DNA of 64,000 nt from Mycolicibacterium fallax (GCF_010726955.1 NZ_AP022603.1:3782001-3846000), one strand, 5' to 3'. Positions 45,475 to 58,074 are shown, counted from the stretch's first letter. The notes: generated from the letters alone by a model not told the origin. Numbers and translations are program-made.

Positions 45475-46155
45475 ATGCGCACGGTGCTGGGCGTCGCTGT
45501 CGCCGCCGGACTGTTGACCGGCTGCGGCGGACCCGCGCCGGCCACCGACACCGCGCCGGCCGAATCGGGCACCGCGGTGACTGACCGCGCGGTCCCGGCC
45601 ACCGGCCGGCTGGACCCCACCCGGATCAAACGGCTGCGCGCCGCGCTGCCCGCCGGCTACGAGATCGCCGACGTTCCCGGCGACACCGGCCCGGCCGCGT
45701 TCGCCGGATTCGGGCCGGGCTGGACCGCCGATCCGGCGGTGTGCGCGACGCTGCTGGGCCCGTCGGCTCCCGTCGGCACCCGCGGCCTGTCCGCCTCCGG
45801 CGCCGACGGCACCGTGTACCTGACCGTGACCCTGGGCGACGTCGCGCCGCCGCCGGTCGGCGACTGCGGCTCCTGGACCATGACCTACCGGCACACCACC
45901 GCGCTGGCCCACCCGGTCCCCGCCCCGCCGATCGAGGGGGCGCGCACCGCCGGGCTGGCGGCCGAGTCCGTCACCGCGGTGGAATCGGGCACCCGCACGC
46001 TCTCGCGGCTGCGCATCCTGACCGCCGCGCTGGACGGCCAGCTGGTGGCCGTCACGACGATCACCGACCCGCAGCAGCCGCCCGGCCCGCTGACCGACGA
46101 GTACACCGCGCGGCTGCTGGTCGACGCGGTGTCCGAGCTGCGCCGGGTACATTGA
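45475..46155 (+). CDS. DUF5642-like lipoprotein, first copy
   Basis: 226 residues. Signal peptide with lipobox LLTGC (Cys17), A/T/P linker, then a DUF5642-type domain (LRAALPAGYEIADVPG; PAVCATLLG; TVYLTVTLGDV; CGSWTMTYRHTTALAHPV). Function unknown. The 200-bp divergent gap upstream serves this gene and the LpqN-family gene. Confidence 0.75.
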   Translation: MRTVLGVAVAAGLLTGCGGPAPATDTAPAESGTAVTDRAVPATGRLDPTRIKRLRAALPAGYEIADVPGDTGPAAFAGFGPGWTADPAVCATLLGPSAPVGTRGLSASGADGTVYLTVTLGDVAPPPVGDCGSWTMTYRHTTALAHPVPAPPIEGARTAGLAAESVTAVESGTRTLSRLRILTAALDGQLVAVTTITDPQQPPGPLTDEYTARLLVDAVSELRRVH

Positions 46156-46161
46156 CCGGCG

Positions 46162-46836
46162 ATGCTTGCAACGCCTGCCCCGCGGATCCGCGCTGTCCTG
46201 GTCGCGCCGCTGTGCGCGGCCCTGCTGGCCGGCTGCACGATTGACACCGACCCGAGCGCCGACATCACCCGGATCGACCAGGTGCGCGGCGCCTTCGGCC
46301 CGGAGTTCACCGTCAAATCGGTGCCCGAGACCGGCATCGACCCGAACCGGCTGCGCCAGGAGCAGAAGCTGCCCGACGGGGTGGTCTTCGACCCGGCCGA
46401 CTGCGCGAAGCTGGCCGGCGGCCAGCCGGTGCCCGATGACCTGCAGGGCAACATGGCGGCGGTGTCGGCCGAGGGGCAGGGCAACCGGTTCATCGTCATC
46501 GCGATGGAGACCAACGAGCCGATGCCGATGGTTGAGCCCGGCCCGGAGTGCCAGAAGGTCAGTTTCGCCGGGCCGCAGGCCCGCGGCACCGTGTCGGTGA
46601 TCGAGGCCCCGCAGCTCGACGGGGTCCAGACCCGCGCGGTGCACCGGGTGCTGCAGACCACCGCGGGCGGCAAGCCGCAGACCGGCCAGATCTACAGCTA
46701 CCTCGCGCATTTCGGCAACTATCAGGTGGTGGTGACCGCCAATCCGCTGGTGCTGCCGGGCAAGCCGCCGATGCCGGTGGACACCAAGCGGGCCGCGGAG
46801 CTGTTGACCGCCGGGGTCGCGGCGATCCGCGACTAG
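46162..46836 (+). CDS. DUF5642-like lipoprotein, second copy (Rv0999-like)
   Basis: 224 residues, starts 6 bp after the first copy. Lipobox LLAGC (about Cys24) and the same fold (VRGAFGPEFTVKSVP; DPADCAKLAGG; CQKVSFAGPQARGTVSVIEAPQLDGVQTRAVHRVL). The order with the AlkB-like gene matches Rv0999-Rv1000c. Last 4 bp overlap the convergent gene. Confidence 0.78.
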   Translation: MLATPAPRIRAVLVAPLCAALLAGCTIDTDPSADITRIDQVRGAFGPEFTVKSVPETGIDPNRLRQEQKLPDGVVFDPADCAKLAGGQPVPDDLQGNMAAVSAEGQGNRFIVIAMETNEPMPMVEPGPECQKVSFAGPQARGTVSVIEAPQLDGVQTRAVHRVLQTTAGGKPQTGQIYSYLAHFGNYQVVVTANPLVLPGKPPMPVDTKRAAELLTAGVAAIRD

Positions 46837-47447
46837 TGCACTCCGCGGGGGCGGAACTGGATGCTGATCCGGGGCCCGACCCGCCGGGTGGTCTTCGGGA
46901 TGGCGTGCTCCCAGGTGCGCTGGCAGCTGCCGCCCATCACCAGCAGGTCGCCGTGGCGATGCTGGATCCGCAGCGACGGGCCGCCGCCGCGCGGCCGCAG
47001 CGCGAAGGTGCGGGTGGCGCCCAGGCCGACGATCGCCACCATGGTGTCGTCGGTGGCCCCGCGCCCGATGGTGTCGCCGTGCCAGGCCACGCTGTCCTCG
47101 CCGTCGCGGTACAGGCACAGCCCCGCGCTGGCGAACGGTTCGCCCAGCTCGCCGGCGTAGATGTCGTTGAGCCTGCGACGCAACTGCTTGAGCACCGGGT
47201 GCGGCAGGTGGTCGGCGGCGAGGTCGTGAAAGCTGTGCAGCCGCGGCACGTCGAGCACCCGGTCGTACATCTGCCGACGTTCGGCCCGCCACGGCACCGC
47301 CGCGAGCAGCTCGTCGAACAGTGCGGCGGGGGCGTCGAACCAGCCCATCCGTACGTCGATCCAGGCGCCGTCGCCCAGCGTCCGCCGGTCGGCGGAGCCG
47401 AACAATGCTTCCTGGACCGCGATGCCCACCCCCGAATCGTATCGCAC
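46833..47447 (-). CDS. AlkB-like 2-oxoglutarate/Fe(II) dioxygenase (Rv1000c)
   Basis: 204 residues. The iron-binding facial triad is visible: H-x-D in WHGDTIG and the distal His in TWEHAIPKT, with Arg in RISIQFRPR for 2-oxoglutarate. AlkB-family enzymes repair alkylated bases or modify RNA or protein. ATG 47447 was used; GTG 47429 is an alternative. Divergent from arcA with a 62-bp gap that holds the palindrome TTCGATATCGAA. Confidence 0.86.
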   Translation of the reverse strand: MRYDSGVGIAVQEALFGSADRRTLGDGAWIDVRMGWFDAPAALFDELLAAVPWRAERRQMYDRVLDVPRLHSFHDLAADHLPHPVLKQLRRRLNDIYAGELGEPFASAGLCLYRDGEDSVAWHGDTIGRGATDDTMVAIVGLGATRTFALRPRGGGPSLRIQHRHGDLLVMGGSCQRTWEHAIPKTTRRVGPRISIQFRPRGVH

Positions 47448-47452
47448 ACCCG

Positions 47453-47464
47453 TTCGATATCGAA
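47453..47464. promoter_or_regulatory. 12-bp palindrome in the alkB-like/arcA divergent promoter
   Basis: TTCGATATCGAA is a perfect palindrome 6 bp before the AlkB-like start and 46 bp before arcA. It lacks the LexA half-site order (TCGAAC..GTTCGA). A possible operator for either gene. Confidence 0.35.
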
Positions 47465-47509
47465 GCGTCGGCGGCGGATCGCCGGGCGGGCGGCGATACG
47501 GTGGGCGGT

Positions 47510-48721
47510 GTGAGCGTCGAACTGGGAGCCGACTCCGAGGTCGCTGCGCTGCGCGCGGTGATCCTGCACCGGCCCGGGCCGGAGTTGCTGCGGCTGACCC
47601 CGCGCAACAACGACCGGCTGCTGTTCGACGGGCTGCCCTGGGTGGCCCGGGCCCAGCAGGAGCACGACGCGTTCGCCGAGTTGCTGCGCGGCCGCGGCGT
47701 CGAGGTGCTGCTGCTGGCCGATCTGCTCGCCGAGGCGATGGCCAGCGGCGCCGCCCGGATGCACGGCATCTCCGCGGCCGTCGACGCCCGACGGTTGGGA
47801 ATGCCGCTGGCGCAAGAACTTTCGGCCTACCTGCGCACGCTCGGTGCCGCCGAGCTGGCCGATGTGCTGATCGCGGGCATGACCTTCACCGAGCTGCCCA
47901 TCGACCACGCCGAATCGCTGGTGGTGCGGATGCATCACGGCGGCGACTTCGTCATCGACCCGCTGCCGAACCTGGTGTTCACCCGGGACTCGTCGTTCTG
48001 GATCGGGCCGCGGGTGGCGATCACCTCGCTGGCGATGCCCGCGCGGCAGCGCGAGACCTCGCTGACCGACCTGATCTACGCCCACCACCCGCGCTTTCTG
48101 GGGGTGCGCCGGGCCTACGAGTCCCGCTCGGCCCCGGTCGAGGGCGGCGACGTGCTGCTGCTGGCGCCGGGTGTGGTGGCCGTCGGCGTCGGCGAGCGCA
48201 CCACCCCGGCCGGCGCGGAAGCGTTGGCCCGCAGCCTGTTCGACGACGACCTGGCGCACACCGTGCTGGCCGTGCCGATCGCCCAGGAACGCGCCCAGAT
48301 GCACCTGGACACCGTCTGCACCATGGTCGACGTCGACGCGGTGGTGATGTACCCGCAGATCACCCTGCCGGCCTACACCGTGCACCGCACCGGCTCGGGG
48401 GTGCGGATCGACCCCGAGCGCCCGTTCCTGGCGGCGGCGGCCGATGCGATGGGCATCGCCGCGCTGCGGGTCATCGACACCGGACTGGACGCCGTCACCG
48501 CCGAACGCGAGCAGTGGGACGACGGCAACAACACCCTGGCGCTGGCGCCGGGGGTGGTGGTGGCCTACGAGCGCAACACCCAGACCAACGCGCGACTGGC
48601 CGACGCCGGCATCGAGGTGCTCCCGATCGCGGCCTCCGAGCTGGGCACCGGCCGGGGCGGCCCGCGCTGCATGTCCTGCCCGATCGCCCGCGATCCGCTG
48701 CCGCTACCGCCAGGACGGTAG
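47510..48721 (+). CDS. arcA: Arginine deiminase ArcA
   Basis: 403 residues; converts arginine to citrulline and ammonia. GTG 47510 gives [23 protein letters not shown], the usual N-terminus. Active-site segments: [17 protein letters not shown], the His-containing [10 protein letters not shown], and the nucleophile C387 in [10 protein letters not shown]. The ornithine transcarbamylase and carbamate kinase of an arc operon are not adjacent. Its end overlaps pmt by 18 bp. Confidence 0.94.
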   Translation: MSVELGADSEVAALRAVILHRPGPELLRLTPRNNDRLLFDGLPWVARAQQEHDAFAELLRGRGVEVLLLADLLAEAMASGAARMHGISAAVDARRLGMPLAQELSAYLRTLGAAELADVLIAGMTFTELPIDHAESLVVRMHHGGDFVIDPLPNLVFTRDSSFWIGPRVAITSLAMPARQRETSLTDLIYAHHPRFLGVRRAYESRSAPVEGGDVLLLAPGVVAVGVGERTTPAGAEALARSLFDDDLAHTVLAVPIAQERAQMHLDTVCTMVDVDAVVMYPQITLPAYTVHRTGSGVRIDPERPFLAAAADAMGIAALRVIDTGLDAVTAEREQWDDGNNTLALAPGVVVAYERNTQTNARLADAGIEVLPIAASELGTGRGGPRCMSCPIARDPLPLPPGR

Positions 48722-50248
48722 CCAGATCTCCATGTTCCAGGTGTGCGCGGAGATCGGCAGGCCGGTCAGGATCGGGAACATCCAGGCGAAGTTGGTCACC
48801 ACCGCCGCCAGATAGATCGACACCACCACCAGGCCCAGTGTTCGGCGCTCGGCGTTGACCCCGGGTTGGTAGATGATGTCGCCGCAGATCAGTGCGATGG
48901 CCATCACCAGGAACGGGGCCATCGGCGCCGAGTAGAAGAAATACATCTGCCGGTCCATGTCGGCGAACCAGGGCAGCCAGCCCGCGCAGTAGCCGACCAG
49001 CACCGCCGCGTAGCGCCAGTCCCGGCGCACCGCCGTCCGCCACACGGCGTAGGCCAGCACCGGGATCGCCAGGAACCACATCGCCGGGGTGCCCACCAGC
49101 AGCACCGCCCGCACGCACGATGCCGCCCCGCAGCCCGGCACGTCGTTCTGATCGATGGCGTAGAGCACCGGCCGCAGCGACATCGGCCAGGTCCAGGGCT
49201 TGGACTCCCAGGGATGGTGGTTGCCCGCGGAGTTGGTCAGCCCGGAATGGAAGGAGAACGCCTTGTAGCTGTAGTACCACAGCGACCGGATCGCGTCGGG
49301 GGGCTGGAACCAGGCCCGCTCGCCGATGGTCTGGCCGACCTGGTAGCGGTTCACCCCGGTCTCGGAGGCGAACCACGGCGCGTAGGAGGCCAGGTACACC
49401 GCGAACGGAATCGCCAGCAGCGCGTAGCCGGTGGGGCCGACGTCGCGCCGCAGCGTGCCCAGCCACGGCCGCGGCACCCGGTATTGGCGGCGGGCCGCGA
49501 CGTCGAACGCCAGCGACATCAGCGTGAACGCGGCGATGAAGTACAGCCCGGACCACTTGGTGGCGAACGCCATGCCCAGCAGCACCCCGGCGCCGAACCG
49601 CCACCACCGCACGCCCAGCCGTGGGCCCCACCGGGTCTCGGCGATCCGGCCGTCCAGCAGCGCGTTGTGCATCCGCTCGCGGACCTGGTCGCGGTCGACG
49701 ATCAGCGCCCCGAACCCGGCCACCACGAAGAACACCATGAACCCGTCGAGCAGTGCGGTGCGGGAGGTGACGAAGCTGACCCCGTCGCAGATCAGCAGGA
49801 TCCCGGCGATCGCGCCGACCAGGGTGGACCGGCTCAGCCGTCGCACGATCCGCGCCACCAGCACCACCAGCGCCACCCCGAGCACCGCCCCGGTGAACCG
49901 CCAGCCCAGCGAGTTGTAGCCGAAGATGGCCTCGCCGATGGCGATCAGCTGCTTGCCCATCGGCGGGTGCACCACCAGGCCGTAGCCGGGGTTGTCCTCG
50001 ACCCCGGAGTTGGACAGCATCTGGTAGCCCTGCGGCGCGTAATGCTTCTCGTCGAAGATCGGCGTGCCGACGTCGGTCGGCGAGCGCAGGTTCACGAACC
50101 GGCTGATGGCGGCCAGCGAGCCGATCACCACGGCCATCAGGGCGCCCTGCAGCCGATCCAGCGGTCCGAAATCGGCCGGCGGGACCAGCGGCGCGGGGCT
50201 GATCATGGGTACGGCCCGCTCCGGCATCACTGAGCTGGGAGCGGTCAT
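48704..50248 (-). CDS. pmt: Protein O-mannosyltransferase Pmt (GT39)
   Basis: 514 residues, multi-pass membrane enzyme that mannosylates exported Ser/Thr proteins from polyprenyl-phosphomannose. GT39 motifs: [13 protein letters not shown] with the catalytic-type Asp-Glu pair near residue 68, [45 protein letters not shown], and a C-terminal block of helices. ATG 50248 is 25 bp from the divergent rsmI start. In M. tuberculosis it is Rv1002c. Confidence 0.94.
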   Translation of the reverse strand: MTAPSSVMPERAVPMISPAPLVPPADFGPLDRLQGALMAVVIGSLAAISRFVNLRSPTDVGTPIFDEKHYAPQGYQMLSNSGVEDNPGYGLVVHPPMGKQLIAIGEAIFGYNSLGWRFTGAVLGVALVVLVARIVRRLSRSTLVGAIAGILLICDGVSFVTSRTALLDGFMVFFVVAGFGALIVDRDQVRERMHNALLDGRIAETRWGPRLGVRWWRFGAGVLLGMAFATKWSGLYFIAAFTLMSLAFDVAARRQYRVPRPWLGTLRRDVGPTGYALLAIPFAVYLASYAPWFASETGVNRYQVGQTIGERAWFQPPDAIRSLWYYSYKAFSFHSGLTNSAGNHHPWESKPWTWPMSLRPVLYAIDQNDVPGCGAASCVRAVLLVGTPAMWFLAIPVLAYAVWRTAVRRDWRYAAVLVGYCAGWLPWFADMDRQMYFFYSAPMAPFLVMAIALICGDIIYQPGVNAERRTLGLVVVSIYLAAVVTNFAWMFPILTGLPISAHTWNMEIWLPSWR

Positions 50249-50273
50249 CGCCCTCGATCGTAGGCTGTCGGGC

Positions 50274-51110
50274 ATGACTGCTGGCCGACTGTTGCTGGGG
50301 GCGACGCCGCTGGGGCGGCCCGAGGACGCCTCGGCGCGGCTGCGCGAGGCGCTGGCGAGCGCCGACGTCGTCGCCGCCGAGGACACCCGGCGGGTCCGCA
50401 CGCTGGCCGGCGCGCTGGATGTGCGGATCACCGGGCGGGTGGTCAGCCTGTTCGACCAGAACGAGGCCGCCCGGGTGCCCGCGCTGATCGACGACATCGC
50501 CGGCGGCGCGACGGTGCTTGCCGTCAGCGACGCCGGGATGCCGCTGATCAGCGACCCGGGCTATCGGTTGGTGACCGCCGCGGTGGCCGCCGGGCTGCCG
50601 GTCAGCTGCCTGCCCGGCCCGTCGGCGGTGACGACGGCGCTGGCGGTGTCCGGACTGCCGGCCGACCGGTTCTGCTTCGAGGGCTTCGCGCCCCGGCGCG
50701 ACGGTGCCCGGCGCAGCTGGCTGGCGACGCTGGCCGCCGAGCCGCGCACGGTGATCTTCTTCGAGTCCCCGCGCCGGCTGGCCGACTGCCTGCGCGACGC
50801 CGCCGAGGTGCTCGGCGGCGACCGGGCGGCGGTGGTGTGCCGGGAACTGACCAAGACCCACGAGGAGGTGCGCCGCGGCGGCCTGGCCGAGCTGGCCGAG
50901 TGGGCGGCCGACGGGGTGCTCGGCGAGATCACCGTGGTGCTGGCCGGGGCGACGCCGGTGGCCGACCTCGACACCCTGGTGGGGGAGGTGCTGGTGCTCA
51001 CCGACGACGGGATGGGTGTCAAGGACGCCTGCGCGCGGGTGATCGCCGCGCACCCGGGGGCGCCGTCGCGCCGCGAGCTCTATCAGGCGGTGCTGGCCGC
51101 CCGGGACTGA
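50274..51110 (+). CDS. rsmI: 16S rRNA 2'-O-ribose methyltransferase RsmI
   Basis: 278 residues; methylates C1402 of 16S rRNA. SAM-fold motifs: GRLLLGATPLGRPEDAS, AEDTRR, DAGMPLISDPGYRLV, GPSAVTTALAVSGLP and CRELTKTHEEV. ATG 50274 was used; the in-frame start at 50064 lies in pmt. Last 28 bp overlap pabB convergently. Confidence 0.92.
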   Translation: MTAGRLLLGATPLGRPEDASARLREALASADVVAAEDTRRVRTLAGALDVRITGRVVSLFDQNEAARVPALIDDIAGGATVLAVSDAGMPLISDPGYRLVTAAVAAGLPVSCLPGPSAVTTALAVSGLPADRFCFEGFAPRRDGARRSWLATLAAEPRTVIFFESPRRLADCLRDAAEVLGGDRAAVVCRELTKTHEEVRRGGLAELAEWAADGVLGEITVVLAGATPVADLDTLVGEVLVLTDDGMGVKDACARVIAAHPGAPSRRELYQAVLAARD

Positions 51111-52750
51111 GTCGGGCGCAGCCGCAGCGTCGGCGCGGCCTTGTGCAGGCATTCGGCCCACTCGGCGTCGGGATCGGAGTCGGCGGTGATGCCGCCGCCG
51201 ACGCCGAACACGGCGTGCCCGTCGGCGTCGAACTCGACGGTGCGGATCGCCACATTGAGTTCGGTGCCGGCCAGCGGTGAGGCGAAACCCACGGTGCCGC
51301 AGTAGATGCCACGCCGGGCCGGCTCCCAGTCGGGCAGCAGGTCGCGGGCCCGGCGCTTCGGCGTTCCGGTCACCGAGGCCGGCGGGAAGCAGGCGTCGAG
51401 CACCGCGGCCATCGGCAGCTCGGCGGCCACCCGGGCGGTCACCGTCGACACCAGATGCCACACCCCGGGCGCGGGTTTGACCGCGAGCAGCTCCGGCACC
51501 GTCACCGAACCGGTGCTCGCGACCCGGCTCAGGTCGTTGCGGACCAGGTCGACGATCATCACGTTCTCGGCGACGTCCTTGACCGAGGCCCGCAGCAGTG
51601 CCGGGTCGGCCGAGGCGGGCAGCGTGCCCTTGATCGGGCTGGAGGTCAGCTGCTCGCCGTGCCGGGCCAGAAACAGCTCGGGGGACAGCGACGCCACCGC
51701 GCCCCACGGCCCGGACAGGAACGCCGCGCGGGCCGGCGCGGTGGCGGTCACCGCGTCGGCGAAGAACGCCAGCGCCGAGCCGGACAGCGTGCCGGTGAAC
51801 CGGGTGCACACGCAGGCCTGATAGACCTCGCCGGCGGCGATCGCGTCCAGGCAGGCCAGCACGCCGTCGCGATGCCGGTCGCGGTCCGGGGCCCGCCAGT
51901 CGATCCGCCACGCCCCGCCGGGCTCGGTCCCGTCGATGCCCAGTGGCCCCTCGACGCCTCGCGCCCCCTCGAGACCTCGCGCCCCCTCGAGACCTCGCGC
52001 CCCCTCGAGACCTCGCGCCCCCTCGAGACCTCGCGACCCCTCGAGTGTGAAAATATTTTCACGCTCGCGCCCGAGAGTGAAAATATTTTCACACTCGACG
52101 GGAGGGCCGGGTGCGACGGCGGGCTCGGGCGCGACGGGCGTGACGCGTGCGACGGGTGGGATAGGTGAGGCGGTCGCGGCGGGCTCGGGTGCGGTCGCGA
52201 CGGGCTCGGGTGCGGGCACGACGGACGCGGGTGCGGCAACGGGCGTGCCGGCCGTGCCGGGTGCGGCAGGTGCGACGGGCACGGCGGGCGCAGTCGCGAC
52301 GGGTGCGGCAGGTGGGACGGGCTCGGGTGCGACGGGCTCGGGCGCGGCCAGTGCCTCGGCGATCCAGGCCGGCATTGGGGCGTCGCGCAGGCTCTCGAAC
52401 CACCACTGGCCGTCGCGGTCGCAGCGCAGCAGGTGGTCGGTCCAGCCGCCGGCGGCCTCCGGGATCCGCGGGCCGCGACCGTCGGCGCCGGGGTCCGGAT
52501 ACGACAGGTAGCCCAGCCAGCCGCCCCCGACGACGGGCCCGCCGGCCGGCGCGACCGCGGGTGCGACGTCGAACACCCGGCCCGGATCGCACCCGGCGGT
52601 GGGCAGGCTCGGGGCGATCAGCGCCCGCGACCCGAGCCAGTCGCCGGTCAGCGCGGCCGGTGCAGGCAGTCCGCGCCGGGCGGTCGCGGCGGCCAGTCGG
52701 CGCAGCACACCCGGGGCCGGGCCCAGGTCGCCGAGCCGGTCATTGCGCAT
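51083..52750 (-). CDS. pabB: Aminodeoxychorismate synthase component I PabB with large repetitive insert
   Basis: 555 residues from ATG 52750; an in-frame start at 52879 would add a low-complexity stretch and is rejected. Catalytic TrpE-like half: EVYQACVCTRF, SPELFLARHG, SSPIKGTLP, VADLVR-type DLVRNDLSRV, PPASVTGTPKRRA, GIYCGTVGFAS. About 100 residues longer than M. tuberculosis PabB (458): between the two lobes (about residues 135-255) lies a P/A/V-rich segment, two ENIFTL motifs and five GLEGAR hexapeptides. Makes aminodeoxychorismate for folate with PabA; the insert is in frame so activity may persist. Confidence 0.92.
   Translation of the reverse strand: MRNDRLGDLGPAPGVLRRLAAATARRGLPAPAALTGDWLGSRALIAPSLPTAGCDPGRVFDVAPAVAPAGGPVVGGGWLGYLSYPDPGADGRGPRIPEAAGGWTDHLLRCDRDGQWWFESLRDAPMPAWIAEALAAPEPVAPEPVPPAAPVATAPAVPVAPAAPGTAGTPVAAPASVVPAPEPVATAPEPAATASPIPPVARVTPVAPEPAVAPGPPVECENIFTLGRERENIFTLEGSRGLEGARGLEGARGLEGARGLEGARGVEGPLGIDGTEPGGAWRIDWRAPDRDRHRDGVLACLDAIAAGEVYQACVCTRFTGTLSGSALAFFADAVTATAPARAAFLSGPWGAVASLSPELFLARHGEQLTSSPIKGTLPASADPALLRASVKDVAENVMIVDLVRNDLSRVASTGSVTVPELLAVKPAPGVWHLVSTVTARVAAELPMAAVLDACFPPASVTGTPKRRARDLLPDWEPARRGIYCGTVGFASPLAGTELNVAIRTVEFDADGHAVFGVGGGITADSDPDAEWAECLHKAAPTLRLRPTQSRAASTA
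51951..52040. repeat. 18-bp tandem repeat inside pabB
   Basis: Five head-to-tail units of 18 bp (TCGAGACCTCGCGCCCCC, first and last slightly changed) encode the hexapeptide GLEGAR on the minus strand. The period being a multiple of three keeps pabB in frame, so unit number can vary without breaking the gene. Confidence 0.9.
52042..52097. repeat. Two AT-rich palindromes inside pabB
   Basis: The perfect 16-bp palindrome GTGAAAATATTTTCAC occurs at 52047-52062 and 52077-52092, each flanked one base out by CGAG and CTCG (26-bp imperfect palindromes 52042-52067 and 52072-52097), 30 bp centre to centre. They code for the two ENIFTL motifs of the insert and are strikingly AT-rich in this genome. Could be protein-binding sites. 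Confidence 0.85.
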
Positions 52751-52887
52751 CAGCACAGCTTTGCCGCTGGCCGACGGCGACGCAAAACCGCGCCGCGCCC
52801 CAAACCCCCAACCCCGCGCCCCAAACCCCGCGCCCACCGCGCACCCGCGCACCCGCGGCCCGGTGTGCCGCGCCCCCAATCCCGTGA

Positions 52888-53796
52888 TCAGCGGTCGATG
52901 CTCCGGGGCACCAGCACCGTGTCGAGTTTCTCGGGGTTGCGCATCGCGTAGAAGTTGGTGATCAGGCCGTCGGTGACCTCGACGCTGATCACGCCCTCCA
53001 GTCGGTCCCCGGTCCAGAGCACGAACGCGGGCGCGCCGTTGTACATCGCCGACTCCACCCGCGCCGCGGGCCCGCCGAGCCGGACCAGTCCGATGATCAG
53101 CCGGGCCACCCGCTCGGCGCCGGACACCGGCCGGCGCGCGGCACTGGCCTTGCCGTCGCTGTCGGCGGTCCAGGTCACATCGGGGGCCAGCATCGCCATC
53201 AGCCCGTCCAGGTCGCCGGTGGCCGCGGCGGCGAAGAAGCTGACCGTCAGCTGCTCGGAGGCGTGCGCGTCAATGGGTTCGAACCGGTGCCGACGGGCCC
53301 GCACGTGCCCGCGGGCGCGATGCGCGATCTGGCGCACCGAGGCGGCGGACTTCCCGATCGCCGAAGCGATTTCGCTGTGCTCAAAGCCGAACACGTCGTG
53401 CAGCACGAACACCGCCCGCTCGTCGGGGGTCAGCGTCTGCAGCACCACCATCATCGCCATCGAGACCGACTCGGCCAGGATGATGTCCTCGGCGGCATCG
53501 GCCGCGGTCTGCTGCCGGTCGACCAGCAGCGGTTCCGGCAGCCACGGTCCGATGTACTCCTCCTTGCGCCGGCCGGCGGCCCGCAGCGCGTTGAGTGCCT
53601 GCCGGGTCACCAGTTGCGCCAGGTAGGACTTGACGTCACGGACCACCTCGACGTCGACCTCGGCCCAGCGCAGGTAGCTGTCCTGCAGCACGTCATCGGC
53701 GTCGGTGGCCGAGCCGAGGATCTCGTAGGCGATGGTGAACAGCAGCGGACGCAGCCGGGTGAACTCCGCCGCCGGATCCGGCCGGTCGGCGCTCAC
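52888..53796 (-). CDS. sigJ: ECF41-type sigma factor SigJ
   Basis: 302 residues, GTG start overlapping the oxidoreductase stop in GTGA. Sigma2 (RLRPLLFTIAYEILGSATDADDVLQDSYLRW), the linker hallmark WLPEPL, sigma4 (TPDERAVFVLHDVFGFEHSEIASAIGKSAASVRQIAHRARG), then a SnoaL-like C-terminal domain (SFFAAAATGDLDGLMAML) ending in the NPEKL version of the ECF41 NPDKL motif. In this group the C-terminal extension controls activity; no anti-sigma gene is needed. It likely drives its own operon. Confidence 0.9.
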   Translation of the reverse strand: MSADRPDPAAEFTRLRPLLFTIAYEILGSATDADDVLQDSYLRWAEVDVEVVRDVKSYLAQLVTRQALNALRAAGRRKEEYIGPWLPEPLLVDRQQTAADAAEDIILAESVSMAMMVVLQTLTPDERAVFVLHDVFGFEHSEIASAIGKSAASVRQIAHRARGHVRARRHRFEPIDAHASEQLTVSFFAAAATGDLDGLMAMLAPDVTWTADSDGKASAARRPVSGAERVARLIIGLVRLGGPAARVESAMYNGAPAFVLWTGDRLEGVISVEVTDGLITNFYAMRNPEKLDTVLVPRSIDR

Positions 53797-54959
53797 CGCG
53801 CACCCGCCTCGGCCAGTTCCCGCTCGGCGCGGAACCGAGCGTCGCCCCGCAGCCACGGGTAGCTGCCGGGCCGGCGGGCCTCCCGGCCCAGCATCCACAG
53901 CGTGGCCCGGCAGATCGACTCCTTGATCCCGGCCGCCGAACGCCCGCCGATCCACAGTCGGCGCGGGCTGTCGTCGCGGTACACCAGCTGCACCACCCCG
54001 GTGCGGCGGCCCAGGCTGACGCACTGGCCGGTGTACGCCTGGTTGATCGGGGCGGGCGAGCGCCCGGACAGCCGGGCCAGCACCGTGTCGGCGGCCTGGG
54101 CGGCCAGCGGCAGGGCGGCCTGGCAGCTCATCCGCAGCGGTGCGGCCGACGGTGCGACCGCGTCTCCGGTGCCGACGATCCGGTCGCTGCCGCAGCTGGT
54201 CAGCGTCTCGTCGGTCAGCAGCCGGCCCAGCTCGTCGGTGGGCAGTCCGCTGTCGGCGGCCAGCCCGGGGGTCGCGAAACCGGCGGACCACACCGTCGCA
54301 GCGGACGGTATTTCGGTGCCGTCGGCCAGCCGCACCGACGTCGCACCAACCCGGCTGACGGCGCCCTCGACGATCCGAACGCCCAGCCGGCCCAGCCGCT
54401 TTCCGGCCTGGCGGCGCGCCCCCGCGCCGAGTGAGGGGGTCAGTTCGGCGCCGACCAGGGTGACCGGTCGACCGGCCTCGGAGAGTTCCGCGGCGGTCTC
54501 CACGCCGGTCAGCCCGGCGCCGACGACGACGATCGGATCGGTGGGTCGCAGCGCCTGCAGCCGGGCGCGCAGCCGGCGGGAATCCTCGTACTCGGCCAGC
54601 GGGTACGCGTGCTGCGCGGCGCCGGGCACCGTCGGCGCCGCGGCGGTGCTGCCGACGGCGTACACCAGGTAGTCGTAGCGCAGCTCGGCGCCGGAGGCCA
54701 GCGTCACCCGGGTGGCGTCGGCGTCGATGCGCACCGCGGCATCCACCACCAGGGTGACGGCCGGGTGCAGCAGCTTGCGGTAGTCGGCGACGGCGTCGTG
54801 GTTGCCGGCGGCCAGCTGGTGCAGCCGGATCCGCTCGACGAACTGCGGGCGCGGGTTCACCAGGGTCACCGCGGCGCCCGGATGCGGCTGCAGCCGGTTG
54901 GCGGCCAGCACGCCGGCGTAGCCGCCGCCGATGACGACGATTGAGGTCTGGACGGTCAT
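53793..54959 (-). CDS. FAD-dependent NADH dehydrogenase-like oxidoreductase
   Basis: 388 residues. AAGGAG with good spacing decides for ATG 54959 (MTVQTSIVVIGGG) over ATG 54986. FAD motif GGGYAGVLAANRL, NAD motif VVGAGLTGVETAAELSEAG, and the C-terminal GTGDAVAPS. Related to type II NADH dehydrogenases. Translationally coupled to sigJ, matching the usual ECF41 partner oxidoreductase. Confidence 0.87.
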   Translation of the reverse strand: MTVQTSIVVIGGGYAGVLAANRLQPHPGAAVTLVNPRPQFVERIRLHQLAAGNHDAVADYRKLLHPAVTLVVDAAVRIDADATRVTLASGAELRYDYLVYAVGSTAAAPTVPGAAQHAYPLAEYEDSRRLRARLQALRPTDPIVVVGAGLTGVETAAELSEAGRPVTLVGAELTPSLGAGARRQAGKRLGRLGVRIVEGAVSRVGATSVRLADGTEIPSAATVWSAGFATPGLAADSGLPTDELGRLLTDETLTSCGSDRIVGTGDAVAPSAAPLRMSCQAALPLAAQAADTVLARLSGRSPAPINQAYTGQCVSLGRRTGVVQLVYRDDSPRRLWIGGRSAAGIKESICRATLWMLGREARRPGSYPWLRGDARFRAERELAEAGAR

Positions 54960-55052
54960 GTCTGCTCCTTGGTTGGGCTTACTCATGCCCTCAAGACACC
55001 GTCGCCGGCCCGGGTGTGACAGTCACCCTTCCGATTGTGACCCAGCTCACCA

Positions 55053-55096
55053 AAAAATGACGGTGGGCCCGGTGCGAGAGCACCGGGCCCACCGTC
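55053..55096 (-). terminator. Intrinsic terminator of gdhA
   Basis: A perfect 17-bp stem (55059-55075 with 55080-55096, loop GAGA) followed on the minus strand by a run of six T. It sits just after the gdhA stop and is the strongest factor-independent terminator in the window. Confidence 0.93.
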
Positions 55097-55109
55097 GGTG
55101 GAACAGCGG

Positions 55110-58074
<2,965 letters not shown>

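Noticed and set aside
52751..52879. Upstream start for pabB (ATG 52879)
   Set aside because: The added residues are a low-complexity FGARG-type stretch from C-rich intergenic DNA; the PabB-like sequence begins at ATG 52750.
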